From FEN-299 sp963717945 (GTDB lineage: Bacteria; Acidobacteriota; Vicinamibacteria; Vicinamibacterales; Fen-181), in assembly GCA_963717945.1 (NCBI GenBank), contig CAVQXT010000007.1, forward strand, positions 1,178,001-1,242,000: a stretch of DNA of 64,000 nt. Reading direction: 5' to 3'. The notes beneath the pieces were generated by a model, which worked only from the letters and a program-made list of their open reading frames with translations, was not told the DNA's origin and did not search any database. Shown in pieces: positions 52,296-61,502 of the stretch. Position 1 is the stretch's first letter; each line of letters begins with the position of its first letter. The position numbers and the translations under genes are program-made.

Positions 52296-53051
52296 ATGAC
52301 CGATCAGCCTGAAGACCCATCGGCGGGGGCCCGCGACCGGCGGCGGTTCGCCACCACGAGGTGGAGCCAGGTGCTCGCAGCCGGCCAGACCGGCGCCGAC
52401 GGATCGCGGGAGGCGCTCTCGCGCCTGTGCGAGTCGTACTGGTATCCGCTCTACGTCTACGTCCGGCGCTGGGGGTACGACGCGGACCAGGCGCAGGACC
52501 TGACGCAGGAGTTCTTCTCCCGGCTGCTCGAGAAGCACTACCTGAAGGCCGCCGACCCGTTGCGCGGGAGGTTCCGGTCGTTCCTGCTGGCCTCGCTCAA
52601 GCACTTCCTGTCCAACGAGCGGGATCGCGCCGGCGCCGTCAAGCGCGGCGGCCGGGCCACGGTGATTCCGCTGGAGATCGAGAACGCGGAGGGTCGATAC
52701 AGCCTCGAGCCGCCCGACGACGAAACGCCGGAGACGATCTACGAACGTCGCTGGGCGCTCACACTGCTCGAGCGCACGCTGGCGCGGCTGTCACGCGAAT
52801 TCGAGGCGTCGGGCAAGCGGGCGCTCTTCGCCCGGCTCGAGGGGTATCTCACCGGCGAGCAGGAGACGCTCCCGTACGCGGAGCTGGCCTCGGAGCTGGG
52901 CATGAGCGAGGGCGCGGTCAAGGTGATGATCCACCGGCTGCGCCGCCGGTTCGGCGCGCTGCTTCGCGAGGAAGTCGGCGACACCGTGTCGGCTCCCGCG
53001 GAGGTGGACGACGAGATTCGCGAGCTGTTTCGCGCGTTGAAGGGGGAGTGA
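52296..53051 (+). CDS. ECF-type RNA polymerase sigma factor
   Basis: This 251-residue sigma-70-like factor has FATTRWSQVLAA at the start, region 2 in DQAQDLTQEFFSRLLEKHYL, and region 4 in YAELASELGMSEGAVKVMIHRLRRRF. It belongs to the group found with Ser/Thr kinases in Acidobacteriota and Planctomycetes. No anti-sigma factor is adjacent, so control by the flanking kinase and pseudokinase is a fair inference. It starts one base after the stop of the kinase gene. Confidence 0.88.
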   Translation: MTDQPEDPSAGARDRRRFATTRWSQVLAAGQTGADGSREALSRLCESYWYPLYVYVRRWGYDADQAQDLTQEFFSRLLEKHYLKAADPLRGRFRSFLLASLKHFLSNERDRAGAVKRGGRATVIPLEIENAEGRYSLEPPDDETPETIYERRWALTLLERTLARLSREFEASGKRALFARLEGYLTGEQETLPYAELASELGMSEGAVKVMIHRLRRRFGALLREEVGDTVSAPAEVDDEIRELFRALKGE

Positions 53052-53057
53052 GAGGCG

Positions 53058-53828
53058 GTGGCGGCTCCGACCGATTGTCCGCGCTGCGGCCGCACGTCGC
53101 CCGGTCTCGGGAGGGCAGGGCTCTGCCCGTCGTGCCTGCTCGGCCTCGCGCTCGACGCCGACCACTCGCCGGAGTGCGACGATCAGTCGGACGCGCCGGC
53201 TCCCGTCTACAGGGTGCTCACCGTCCTGGCGTCCGAGCCGGCCCGCACGATGTACCTCGCCGAAGAGGACGGAACGCGGCGGCTCCTGACGCTGGACGTC
53301 GTGCGAACGGCCCGGATTGCCGGCGCGGCCGAACCCTCCTGGCTCGACCAGCGCCTCCGCGCCCTGACCCGGTGGGTCCACCCGAGCGTGCCGCGCGTCG
53401 TCGACGGGCGTCGCACTGCCGCCGGCGATTACTGCGTCATCGCCCACTACGCGAGCGGGCCGCCGCTCGACCGGTACTGCCAGGCGCGGCGCCTCGACGG
53501 GCCGGGCCGGGCGCGCCTGTTCGCGCAGGTGTGCGAAGCCGTCGCCGACGGCCACCGCCACGGCGTCTGTCACGGGCGGCTGCGCCCGGACCTGGTCGTC
53601 GCGGGCGCCGCCGGTGACGGCGTCGTTCCGCTCGTCCTGGGCTATTCGTTGCTGCCCGAGCGGGTGCCGACCGTCGAAGACGATCTTCCCGCGCTCGAAC
53701 TTCTGGCGCGCGCGATGGGCTGGCAGGGCCAGCCGGGACGCTCGTGGCGCTCGGTGGACGACCTGCTGGCGGCGGCGTCGGCCGACTGGCCGCCGCCGAC
53801 AGGACAGAATGAGGGGCGCCGTGGCTGA
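53058..53828 (+). CDS. Zinc-ribbon pseudokinase
   Basis: This 256-residue protein has an N-terminal zinc ribbon (C7, C10, C23, C26) and a degenerate kinase fold. The VAIK lysine position reads LTLDVV, the HRDLKP motif reads CHGRLRPD (about residue 171) and the DFG motif reads LGYSLL. The catalytic Lys, Asp and DFG Asp are therefore missing. Start is GTG at 53058, 6 nt after the sigma factor. It probably acts as a scaffold or regulator in the sigma/kinase unit. Confidence 0.75.
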   Translation: MAAPTDCPRCGRTSPGLGRAGLCPSCLLGLALDADHSPECDDQSDAPAPVYRVLTVLASEPARTMYLAEEDGTRRLLTLDVVRTARIAGAAEPSWLDQRLRALTRWVHPSVPRVVDGRRTAAGDYCVIAHYASGPPLDRYCQARRLDGPGRARLFAQVCEAVADGHRHGVCHGRLRPDLVVAGAAGDGVVPLVLGYSLLPERVPTVEDDLPALELLARAMGWQGQPGRSWRSVDDLLAAASADWPPPTGQNEGRRG

Positions 53829-54267
53829 CCTGCTGGAGTGTCTCATCCAGATCAAGGGCGTTGCCGACACGCCCAGGCGCCTGGCGGCCCGCGCGGCGGA
53901 CGTCCGTACGAACGCACTGTCGCCAGCCGACGGCGAGCGCAGGGTGAGGGAAGTGACGGCTCGGCTGGCCGCGGCGGAGATGGTCTACCGCGACTGCCTC
54001 TCGATGATGCTGACAGTCGAACGACCGACGCTCCCGGCGCTGCCGGGCGTTCATGCGCCGGCGGCGGCGACGCTCTCGGCCGCGGAGGCTCACGCCGTGT
54101 TCGCGGCGAGGCGCGCCGACACCGTGCAGGTGCTCGAGCAGTGCTCGGCCGAGCAGTTGAACCGAATCGGCTTCGAGCCGTCCCGCGGGCCGATGACGGT
54201 GGCCGACCTCGTGGCGCTCATGCTCGCGCACGACACCGACAGCCTCGGCGAGATCGCCGTCCCATAG
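53821..54267 (+). CDS. DinB-like helical protein
   Basis: This 148-residue helical protein contains a DinB-like repeat: EMVYRDCLSMMLTVERPTLP and RGPMTVADLVALMLAHDTDSLGE. DinB-fold proteins are often metal-binding thiol transferases. The GTG at 53821 has GAGGGG just upstream; ATG 53809 is an alternative. It overlaps the pseudokinase gene by 8 nt. Function unknown. Confidence 0.65.
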   Translation: MADLLECLIQIKGVADTPRRLAARAADVRTNALSPADGERRVREVTARLAAAEMVYRDCLSMMLTVERPTLPALPGVHAPAAATLSAAEAHAVFAARRADTVQVLEQCSAEQLNRIGFEPSRGPMTVADLVALMLAHDTDSLGEIAVP

Positions 54268-54334
54268 GTGGGCGTTTCCCCCTGGTAACCAAGTCGGCGA
54301 TCTCCGTCAGGTCAATCTCAGGAGGCTGCCCGCG

Positions 54335-55498
54335 ATGAATCGAAGCGATCGGCGGCTCGAGCGATGGCTCGCGGCGGGCGTTATCGACGGGGAGGCGGCT
54401 GAGCGAATCCGGACGTTCGAGGCCGAGCGTGAGCGCGGCACCAGCAAGGCCCTGCCGGTGGCGCTGGCGCTCGGGTTCGGCGGGCTGCTGGTGGCGGCCG
54501 GGGTCCTGCTGTTCGTGGCGGCGAACTGGGACCAGATGTCGCCGGCCCTGCGGACGACCGCCGTCCTGTGCCTGGTGGGCGTCTTTCACGTCGGCGGAGC
54601 GGTGGCCGCGGGTCGCTTCGAGGCGCTGGCGACGACAATGCACGCCCTCGGCACTGTCGCTCTCGGCGCGGGCATCTACCTTGCGGGTCAGATCTTCAAC
54701 CTGAACGAGCACTGGCCGAGCGCCGTGCTCCTCTGGGCCATCGGGGCGTGGGCGGGCTGCTGGCTCCGCCGCGACTGGCCGCAGTTCGCCCTGGCGGCGG
54801 TCCTGACGCCGGCATGGCTCCTGGCCGAATGGTCCTCGCTCCACTTCTGGGACGCGTGGCGGGTGCCCGCCCCGGAAGTCGGCATGTTCCTGCTTGCGCT
54901 GGCCTACCTGACGGTCGACCGCGGGCGCCTGTCGCGCGCCATCGAACGGACCTTGTCCTGGCTTGGCGCGCTGTCTCTACCGGTCTGCGCGATCGCATTG
55001 GCCATGGCGCCGGTCGCGCGGATAGAGAGAGAGACTCACGACTCGTTCAGGCCGTTTCTCGCCCAGATGGGGTACAAGGCCATCATCACCCCGACCGAGG
55101 CGGCAGTCGCGTGGACCGTGGCGCTCGCCCTGCCGCTTGCCCTCGCGGCGCTTCTTCGCCGACGTGCCGCCTGGTTGAACGGCGTGGCCGCGCTCTGGGC
55201 GATCGCGCTCGTGAACCTTTACGTCTTCCGCAATCGACTCTGGATTTACCCGTGGCTCGCCGTCGGCTGCGTCGGCGTCGTCTGGTGGGGCCTGCGTGAG
55301 CGCCGCGCGGCGCTCGTCAACTTCGCCGCGGCCGGGTTCGCCCTCACCGTCACGGCGTTCTACTTCGAAACCGTCATGACGAAGATGAGCCGTTCGGTCA
55401 GCCTCATGGGCCTCGGCCTGCTGTTTCTCGTCGGCGGCTACCTGCTCGAACGGGTGAGGCGGCGGATGGTCGACAACGTGAAAGGGGGTCGGGCATGA
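54335..55498 (+). CDS. DUF2157 membrane protein
   Basis: This 387-residue protein has the DUF2157 layout: a charged N-terminal helix (RRLERWLAAGVIDGEAAERI), then about ten membrane helices. GIYLAGQIFNLNEHWPSAVLLW is the family hallmark. It ends four bases into the GDYXXLXY gene. The pair is common in bacteria and of unknown function. Confidence 0.85.
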   Translation: MNRSDRRLERWLAAGVIDGEAAERIRTFEAERERGTSKALPVALALGFGGLLVAAGVLLFVAANWDQMSPALRTTAVLCLVGVFHVGGAVAAGRFEALATTMHALGTVALGAGIYLAGQIFNLNEHWPSAVLLWAIGAWAGCWLRRDWPQFALAAVLTPAWLLAEWSSLHFWDAWRVPAPEVGMFLLALAYLTVDRGRLSRAIERTLSWLGALSLPVCAIALAMAPVARIERETHDSFRPFLAQMGYKAIITPTEAAVAWTVALALPLALAALLRRRAAWLNGVAALWAIALVNLYVFRNRLWIYPWLAVGCVGVVWWGLRERRAALVNFAAAGFALTVTAFYFETVMTKMSRSVSLMGLGLLFLVGGYLLERVRRRMVDNVKGGRA

Positions 55499-56034
55499 CA
55501 CGCGGCATGCGCAACGGGCTGATTCTCGCCGCGATCCAGCTCGCCATCGTTGCCAGCCTGGGAGTCAAGCTGCTGGCCGACCGCGCGAACTGCCCGCGGG
55601 TCTGGGTGCGCACGGCGCCGGTCGATCCGAACCTGCCGATCCGAGGCCGTTACCTGAGCCTTCGCCTCGTGGTTGACCACTACGAGCGGATGCCGTCGCC
55701 GACCGTGCTTCGCGGGATGGCTCCCGGCCAGGTGACGACGATCTGGGGCGAGCCGAAGATGGTGCGATTCGAGGTGCGCGACGGGCGACTGACGGCGACC
55801 GGGTCGGACGTGGATACGGGCGTCCTCGGCCATGTCATCAGGCGTGGCGACCGGGAGTCCCTCGAACTCGACCCGGTGGCGTTCTTCATCTCCGAGTCGG
55901 TGCGCGACCCATCCATTCGTCGGGCCGGCGAGGAACTCTGGGCGGAAGTGACGATCCCGCGCCGCGGTCCGCCGCGGCCGATCAGGCTCGGCGTGAAGAA
56001 GAATGGCACGCTGACGCCGCTCTCGCTGCCATGA
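55495..56034 (+). CDS. GDYXXLXY domain protein
   Basis: This 179-residue protein has an N-terminal helix (GLILAAIQLAIVASLGVKLL) and the GDYXXLXY-type motif RGRYLSLRL, followed by beta strands (SLELDPVAFFISESVRDPS). The start overlaps the DUF2157 stop (ATGA). The family is usually next to DUF2157, likely as a partner. Function unknown. Confidence 0.83.
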   Translation: MTRGMRNGLILAAIQLAIVASLGVKLLADRANCPRVWVRTAPVDPNLPIRGRYLSLRLVVDHYERMPSPTVLRGMAPGQVTTIWGEPKMVRFEVRDGRLTATGSDVDTGVLGHVIRRGDRESLELDPVAFFISESVRDPSIRRAGEELWAEVTIPRRGPPRPIRLGVKKNGTLTPLSLP

Positions 56035-56053
56035 CCTGCGAGCCCGCCGCGAC

Positions 56054-57394
56054 CTAATCCCGGGACGTCGCCGCGGCGGGTGTCGCGTCCCTCCGCCGCT
56101 TCCAGTAAAAGTAGACCGGCACGCCGAGGGCGAGGAAGGCGAGTCCCGCCCACGCCTGCGCGGGGCGCTGGACGAGCGTCACCGCGACGAACCAGGCGGA
56201 CATGGCGACGAAGAACAGCGGTGTCCACGGATAGAGCGGCACGCGCGAGACGCGCTCGGCGTCCGGCAGACGTCGCCTGAAGACGAACACGCTCGCGGCG
56301 GCGAGGCCGAAGAAGATCCAGTCGGTGAAGACCACGTAGGAGATCAGGTTCTCGAACGTGCCCCAGAAGAGGATCAGGAGCGCGGCCCAGAGCGACTGCG
56401 CGAGGATCGCGAAAGCGGGCGTCCTGAACCGCGGGTGAACCTCGGCGACGCGCCTGAAGAAGAGCCCCTCGGTGGCCATGGCGAAGTAGATCCGCGGCGC
56501 GGTCAGCGTGTAGATTCCCACCACGCCGAACGTCGAGATGAAGATCGCGAGCGAAATGGCCGAGCCGCCCGCCGTCCCGAACACGCGGGACACGGCGTCG
56601 GCCGCGACGCGCGGGGAGGCCGCGATTTCCTGCGGCGTCAGCAGGAACATGTAGGCGACGTTCACCAGCAGGTAGATGACGGTGACGACTGCCGTGCCGG
56701 CGATCATCGCGAGCGGAAGTGTGCGGCGCGGATCGCGGACCTCCGCCGAGGCATACGTGGCGTGCTGCCAGCCGCCGGTGGACCACAGGACGCCGACCAT
56801 GGCGGCGGCCAGCCCGGCGCCGAGGCCGCCCGGAATCGCCGGCGCCGCGAATGCGAAGCTCGTCGTGTGGGCCGAGCCGAAGGCGAGGCCGACCGCGACC
56901 AGGGCCGCGATGCCGGCGATCTTGAGGACGGTGAAGACGTCCGAGAAGATCGCGCCCGCCCGCACGCCCACCACGTTGATGGTGGTCAGTAGCAGGAGGC
57001 CGGCGATGGCGACGATCTTCGTGCCCGACGGGCCGAGCGGCACGAAGTAGCCGAAGTAGGTGGCGAAGGCGACGCTCAGCGCGCCCAGGCCGCCGGCGTT
57101 GACGACGAGGAAGTACGCCCAGCCGAACAGGAACCCGACCAGGCCGCCGTACGCCTCGGTCAGGTACACGTACTCGCCGCCGGCTTTCGGCATCAGCGCC
57201 GCCAGCTCCGCGAACGTCAGCGCCCCAGACATCGCCATGAGGCCGCCCACGGCCCACACCGCCAGGATCAGCCACGGGGAGGGCAACGCGTGGGCGATCA
57301 GCGACGGCGTCAGGAAGATGCCCGAGCCGATCGTGCCCCCGATGGCGATCATCGTCATGTCGAAGAGCGTCAGGCTGCGGCGCAGTTCGGCCAT
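56054..57394 (-). CDS. APC family amino acid permease
   Basis: This 446-residue transporter has twelve helices. The start LTLFDMTMIAIGGTIGSGIF carries the APC unwound-helix motif, followed by KAGGEYVYLTEAYG and STFGVVGIYTLTAPRIYFAM. It lies 5 nt downstream of the EamA gene, same strand. Substrate probably an amino acid. Confidence 0.9.
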   Translation of the reverse strand: MAELRRSLTLFDMTMIAIGGTIGSGIFLTPSLIAHALPSPWLILAVWAVGGLMAMSGALTFAELAALMPKAGGEYVYLTEAYGGLVGFLFGWAYFLVVNAGGLGALSVAFATYFGYFVPLGPSGTKIVAIAGLLLLTTINVVGVRAGAIFSDVFTVLKIAGIAALVAVGLAFGSAHTTSFAFAAPAIPGGLGAGLAAAMVGVLWSTGGWQHATYASAEVRDPRRTLPLAMIAGTAVVTVIYLLVNVAYMFLLTPQEIAASPRVAADAVSRVFGTAGGSAISLAIFISTFGVVGIYTLTAPRIYFAMATEGLFFRRVAEVHPRFRTPAFAILAQSLWAALLILFWGTFENLISYVVFTDWIFFGLAAASVFVFRRRLPDAERVSRVPLYPWTPLFFVAMSAWFVAVTLVQRPAQAWAGLAFLALGVPVYFYWKRRRDATPAAATSRD

Positions 57395-57399
57395 CGTCC

Positions 57400-58332
57400 T
57401 CACCCCGCTTCGGCGACCGGCGGCTCGGCGTCGGCCGCATGTTCTGAACGTGTGACCAGTGCCACGGCGGGGACGATGATCACCGCGCCGGCGACGATGT
57501 AGCGATCGAGCGATTCGCCGAGAAACGCCCAGCCGAGCAGGACCGCCACGACCGGGTTGACGTACGCGTAGGTCGCGACCTTCGACGTCGGCACGTGCCG
57601 CAGCAGCCAGATGTAGGCCGAGTAGCCGACCCAGGATCCGAAGACCACCAGGTAGGCGATGGCGCCCACGCTGGTGAGGTTCCAGACGGCCCGGTGGTGT
57701 TCGCCCAGGGCGGTGGCCGCGCCGACGTTGATCACGCCCGCGCAGAGCATCTGCCAGCCGCTGGCGACCAGCGGATCGACTGCGATCTTCCACCGACGCG
57801 AGAGCACCGACCCGAACGCCCAGCAGAGCGACGAGCCGAGCAAGGCGAGGCAGGCGGCGAGCTCGGCCCACCCCAGCGACGGCCCGGAGGCGACCTTCGG
57901 CCAGAACAGCACGGCGACGCCCAGGCCGCCGAGGGCGATGCCGGCCACCCCGGACGCCGGGACCCTGTCGCCGGTCGGCAGCACGAAGCGCTCCACCACC
58001 AGGAACCAGATAGGGACGATCGCGACCAGTAGCGCGGACAGTCCCGAGGGAAGGAACAGCTCGGCCCAGGCCAGGACGGAGTTCGAGATGCTCAGCAGCA
58101 GCACGCCGATGACGGCGAGCTGGAACAACTGGCGTCGGGTGACGCGGACGCGCCGGCCCGTCACGGCGCAGAAGGCGAGCATCAGCGAGCCTGCGACCGA
58201 GAACCTCGTGCCGGCGAGCAGGATCGGCGGCACTCGTTCGACCGCGACGCGGATGCCGAGATACGTCGAGCCCCAGAACACGTAGAGCAGGGCGAACGCG
58301 AGGATGGTGGTCGAGCGGCGACTGATGGGCAA
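57400..58332 (-). CDS. EamA/DMT family transporter
   Basis: This 310-residue protein with ten helices has two EamA repeats (FALLYVFWGSTYLGIRVAVE; YLVVFGSWVGYSAYIWLLR). The frame begins with TTG at 58332, but GGAGG directly abuts that codon. The next codons are CCC ATC, so initiation at the TTG or even at the ATC (six bases after GGAGG) must be considered. No ATG or GTG is in frame before residue 50. It is upstream of the APC permease. Confidence 0.85.
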   Translation of the reverse strand: MPISRRSTTILAFALLYVFWGSTYLGIRVAVERVPPILLAGTRFSVAGSLMLAFCAVTGRRVRVTRRQLFQLAVIGVLLLSISNSVLAWAELFLPSGLSALLVAIVPIWFLVVERFVLPTGDRVPASGVAGIALGGLGVAVLFWPKVASGPSLGWAELAACLALLGSSLCWAFGSVLSRRWKIAVDPLVASGWQMLCAGVINVGAATALGEHHRAVWNLTSVGAIAYLVVFGSWVGYSAYIWLLRHVPTSKVATYAYVNPVVAVLLGWAFLGESLDRYIVAGAVIIVPAVALVTRSEHAADAEPPVAEAG

Positions 58333-58363
58333 CCTCCGCGTCAGTGTATACGAAGTCCGGCAT

Positions 58364-58500
58364 ACGCCTTACGCCTTACGCCTCACGACGCCACGGGCTC
58401 GCGGCCCTAGGCGCAGGGCTGAAGCCCTGCGCTATCTGCTGCTCCTGCGGCGACCCACAGATACCGCAGGCCTTCAGGCCTGCGCTTCTGCCGTCCGCCT
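58364..58500. repeat. REP palindromes and TTACGCC satellite
   Basis: Tandem TACGCCTTACGCCTTACGCC (58363-58382) is followed by GCGCAGGGCTGAAGCCCTGCGC (58410-58431) and GCAGGCCTTCAGGCCTGCGC (58466-58485). The stretch separates the divergent EamA gene and the M28 peptidase. Confidence 0.78.
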
Positions 58501-58583
58501 ACTTGCTCCGACGTCCACGTTTGTGTGAAACTTCGGCGTCGTCTGGCGGTCTGGTCACGCCCCCATCCCCCGCAAGGAGCTCC

Positions 58584-60764
58584 ATGCTCGCACGCCGCTC
58601 GCGTCTGTCGTTCGTCTGCCTGTTGGTCGTCGTCCCGCTGCTCGCCGCGTCCGGCCTCGTCGCACAGGGCCCCGCGCAGGGAGACCGCTGCCTGGTGCCC
58701 GCCGCAATCCGCGACCCGATCCTCAACGAACTGGCCGGCGAGCAGGCGCTCGTGCACGTCCAGCTGCTCTCGGCCAACCGGGATCGGCAGGCCGAGGAGT
58801 ACCAGAACCAGTTCTTCGAAACGACCTATATCAGCGAGATGGCCCGACAGTACGGCCTGTCGGACGTGCGCGTCGATTTCTTCCCGACCCGCGACGTGTG
58901 GGACGGGGTGGAAGGCGACCTGTGGCTCGTCCAGCCGACCAGGGAGAAGATCGCGGGCCTGGCGATGGTGCCCACGGCGCTGGCGCCGGGCAGCAGGAGC
59001 GCGGACGTGGAGGCGGAGGTGGTCTTCGTCGGCGCGGGCAAGGAGCCGGACTACGCGGGCAAGGACGTCAAGGGGAAGATCGTGCTCGGCAGCGCGTCGG
59101 TTGGGTCGTTGGCCACCGTCGCGTGGCAGCACGGCGCGGCCGGCCTCCTCGGCACCGGCAGCCCGGGCGTGGACGACCAGGCGCCCGGCGCCACGCTCGA
59201 CCAGATCGGCTGGAGCAGCGTCAACGTGCCGGCGGGCCAGAACGGCTTCGGTTTCGCGCTCTCGCTGCGCCAGTTCCTGCGCCTGCGCGACCTCATCGAC
59301 CGGGGCCAGAAGGTCGTGATGCGCGCGCACGTCGTCAGCCGGACCTTTCCCGGGAAGATGAACGTGATCTCGGCCGCCATCCCGGGCACCGACCCGGCGG
59401 CGGGCGAACTGGTGATGGTCGCGCACGCCTTCGAGACGATCGCCACACCGGGCGCCAACGACAACTGCACCGGTGTCGCCACGATTCTCGAGGTGGGGCG
59501 GACGCTCGCGCGGCTCGTCAAGTCCGGCGTGCTGCCGCCGCCGCGGCGCACGATCCGGTTCCTGTGGGGGCCGGAGATTTCAGGCTCGACCGCCTACATG
59601 TTCGCCCACCCGGAGCTGCAGGATCGTCTGCTGGCCGCGTTGAACTTCGACATGACCGGCGCGAACACGAAGCTGACCGACACGTATCTGCGGATGAAGA
59701 TGACGCCCGATTCGAGGCCGAGCTACCTGAACGACCTGATGGCGAGCCTGCTGCAGCTGGTGGACCAATCCGACATCCGCGCCCAGCAGGGCGTGAACGC
59801 GCCGTTCAACTACCGGCTCTCGCCCGTCGCCGCCATCGCGTCCGGCAGCGACCATTCCGTGTTCAACAACGGCGGCGTGCCGGCGATGCAGTTCAACTAC
59901 TGGCCCGACAACTTCTACCACAGCAGCGAGGACCGGGTGAACGACGTGGACCCGACCGAGCTCAAGCGGGTCGGGTTCATGGCGGCGTCGGCCTTCTACT
60001 ACCTGGCGACGGCCGGTCCGGACCAGGCGCGGGACCTGGCGTTCGAGTCCACGGCCAACGGGGAACGGTGGATTGCCGAGGTGGCTCGCCAGTCGGGCTG
60101 GCTGCTCGGTCGTGACGCCGCAGCGCTGCCTGAGCGTTACAAGGCCGCGCAGACCAAGGTCAGCGGCGCCTACGACCGCGCGAGGGGCGCCGTCGAGTCG
60201 GTGCAGCGGCTGGCGGCGACACCCGAGGTGGCGGCGACGGTGGCGCGGCTCGTCGGGACGCTGGACGCCGCCCGCGACGCCAACGCAAAGCTGCTCGAAG
60301 GCCTCTATGCGGAGCGCGCCGCGGCGCTCGGCGCGAAGCCCGTCCCGATCACGCTCACCGGGAAGGAGCGTGAGTACTCCAGGCTCGTGCCTCGGCGCCT
60401 GTTCAGCGTCTACTCCGAGGAAGCGAAGAAACGCCAGTCGCAGGGCGGCGGGCGCGGGGGACGCGGGCAACGGGGGGAGGGGCCGCAGACGCCCCGCCTG
60501 CCGGGCCTGGCGGCCGGCGAGGTCACCAACTTCATCGACGGCACGCGCAGCGTGCTGGACATCTACAACGCCGTGCGGGCCGAGTGCGGAAACCTGATCG
60601 TGGGGCGCGACGAAACGAAGTTCGCCTACCTCCTCGCGCCCGAGGCGCCGGACGTGGACCTCGACCTCGTCTATGCCGCGCTCGAGACTCTGAGGAAGAA
60701 CGGGACCATTGAAATCAGGACGATTGAGCCCGCTCCGGCGGTTCGGAAGAAGACGAAGAAATAG
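58584..60764 (+). CDS. Exported M28 family peptidase
   Basis: This 726-residue zinc aminopeptidase-like protein has a signal peptide (LSFVCLLVVVPLLAASGLVA). A PA-like insert (about 140-235) precedes the catalytic part: VAHAFETIATPGANDNCTG (His and Asp), then FLWGPEISGS (Glu), NFDMTG and SDHSVFNNGG. Residues about 615-640 are a Gly/Arg-rich tract (GGGRGGRGQRGEG), which looks like a low-complexity insert. AAGGAG precedes the ATG at 58584. It lies upstream of a good terminator. Confidence 0.87.
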   Translation: MLARRSRLSFVCLLVVVPLLAASGLVAQGPAQGDRCLVPAAIRDPILNELAGEQALVHVQLLSANRDRQAEEYQNQFFETTYISEMARQYGLSDVRVDFFPTRDVWDGVEGDLWLVQPTREKIAGLAMVPTALAPGSRSADVEAEVVFVGAGKEPDYAGKDVKGKIVLGSASVGSLATVAWQHGAAGLLGTGSPGVDDQAPGATLDQIGWSSVNVPAGQNGFGFALSLRQFLRLRDLIDRGQKVVMRAHVVSRTFPGKMNVISAAIPGTDPAAGELVMVAHAFETIATPGANDNCTGVATILEVGRTLARLVKSGVLPPPRRTIRFLWGPEISGSTAYMFAHPELQDRLLAALNFDMTGANTKLTDTYLRMKMTPDSRPSYLNDLMASLLQLVDQSDIRAQQGVNAPFNYRLSPVAAIASGSDHSVFNNGGVPAMQFNYWPDNFYHSSEDRVNDVDPTELKRVGFMAASAFYYLATAGPDQARDLAFESTANGERWIAEVARQSGWLLGRDAAALPERYKAAQTKVSGAYDRARGAVESVQRLAATPEVAATVARLVGTLDAARDANAKLLEGLYAERAAALGAKPVPITLTGKEREYSRLVPRRLFSVYSEEAKKRQSQGGGRGGRGQRGEGPQTPRLPGLAAGEVTNFIDGTRSVLDIYNAVRAECGNLIVGRDETKFAYLLAPEAPDVDLDLVYAALETLRKNGTIEIRTIEPAPAVRKKTKK

Positions 60765-60845
60765 AGAAGCTCGACAATCCAAACTATTTCGGGGGTGAGG
60801 CCGTCATATCTAGTAACGAGCATAAAGAGCCTCGCTCCTCCCTTG

Positions 60846-60877
60846 AAGGACCCTCCGAGCCAGGGTCCTTCTTTTTT
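60846..60877 (+). terminator. Intrinsic terminator after the M28 peptidase
   Basis: A perfect 9-bp stem AAGGACCCT/AGGGTCCTT (60846-60854 and 60862-60870) with a 7-base loop is followed by CTTTTTT. It is the clearest rho-independent terminator in the window. Confidence 0.88.
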
Positions 60878-60907
60878 GCCTGTTTTCTCGTCTTTCTCGC
60901 GGCTCGG

Positions 60908-60936
60908 TTGACAAATCCCGCCCACGGTTCGACACT
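60908..60936 (+). promoter_or_regulatory. Candidate promoter for the molybdenum dehydrogenase operon
   Basis: TTGACA (60908-60913) and GACACT (60931-60936) are 17 bases apart. The -10 hexamer is only fair. Confidence 0.35.
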
Positions 60937-61025
60937 GCAACAGCGCCGCGGCCGTCCCGAACCAGGGTCGGCGAGGCGAGAGGGATGATTGCCGGCCGGC
61001 TGCCGGTCTTCCGGGAGAAATCGTG

Positions 61026-61502
61026 ATGCCTGTCGTGTCCTTCACTTTGAACGGCAAGCCGACCAGCTTGACCGTCGACGCCACCAGGCCGCTGCTCTGG
61101 GTGCTCAGAGACGACCTCGGCCTGACCGGCAGCAAGTTCGGCTGCGGCGAGGGCATCTGTGGTGCCTGCACCGTGATCGTCGACAAGCAGGCGGTTCGCT
61201 CGTGCGTGACCGCCGTCGGCGACGTCCAGGGGAAGCGTGTCGTCACGATCGAGGGCGTCGCGAACGACGGCCGGCTGCACCCGATCCAGCAGGCGTTCGT
61301 GGACCATGCCGCCTATCAGTGCGGCTACTGCACGCCGGGCATGATCATGGGTGCCTACGCGCTGCTGCTCCAGAACCCGAGGGCCACCCGCGCGGACATC
61401 GTCAAGGAGCTCGACTCCCACCTGTGCCGGTGCGGGGCCCACGTCCGCATCGTGAGCGCCGTCGAGGCCGCCGCCGGGGCGATGAAAGGGGGCGCGCGAT
61501 GA
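61026..61502 (+). CDS. 2Fe-2S subunit of a xanthine-oxidase-family dehydrogenase (IorA-like)
   Basis: This 158-residue protein carries two 2Fe-2S sites: CGEGICGACTV plus a distal Cys in the plant-ferredoxin-like part, and CGYCTPGM with CRCGAH in the helical part. It passes electrons from the molybdopterin subunit. Size and order match isoquinoline 1-oxidoreductase alpha subunits. GGGAGAAATC lies before the GTG/ATG at 61023/61026. Its stop overlaps the next start (ATGA). Confidence 0.9.
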   Translation: MPVVSFTLNGKPTSLTVDATRPLLWVLRDDLGLTGSKFGCGEGICGACTVIVDKQAVRSCVTAVGDVQGKRVVTIEGVANDGRLHPIQQAFVDHAAYQCGYCTPGMIMGAYALLLQNPRATRADIVKELDSHLCRCGAHVRIVSAVEAAAGAMKGGAR

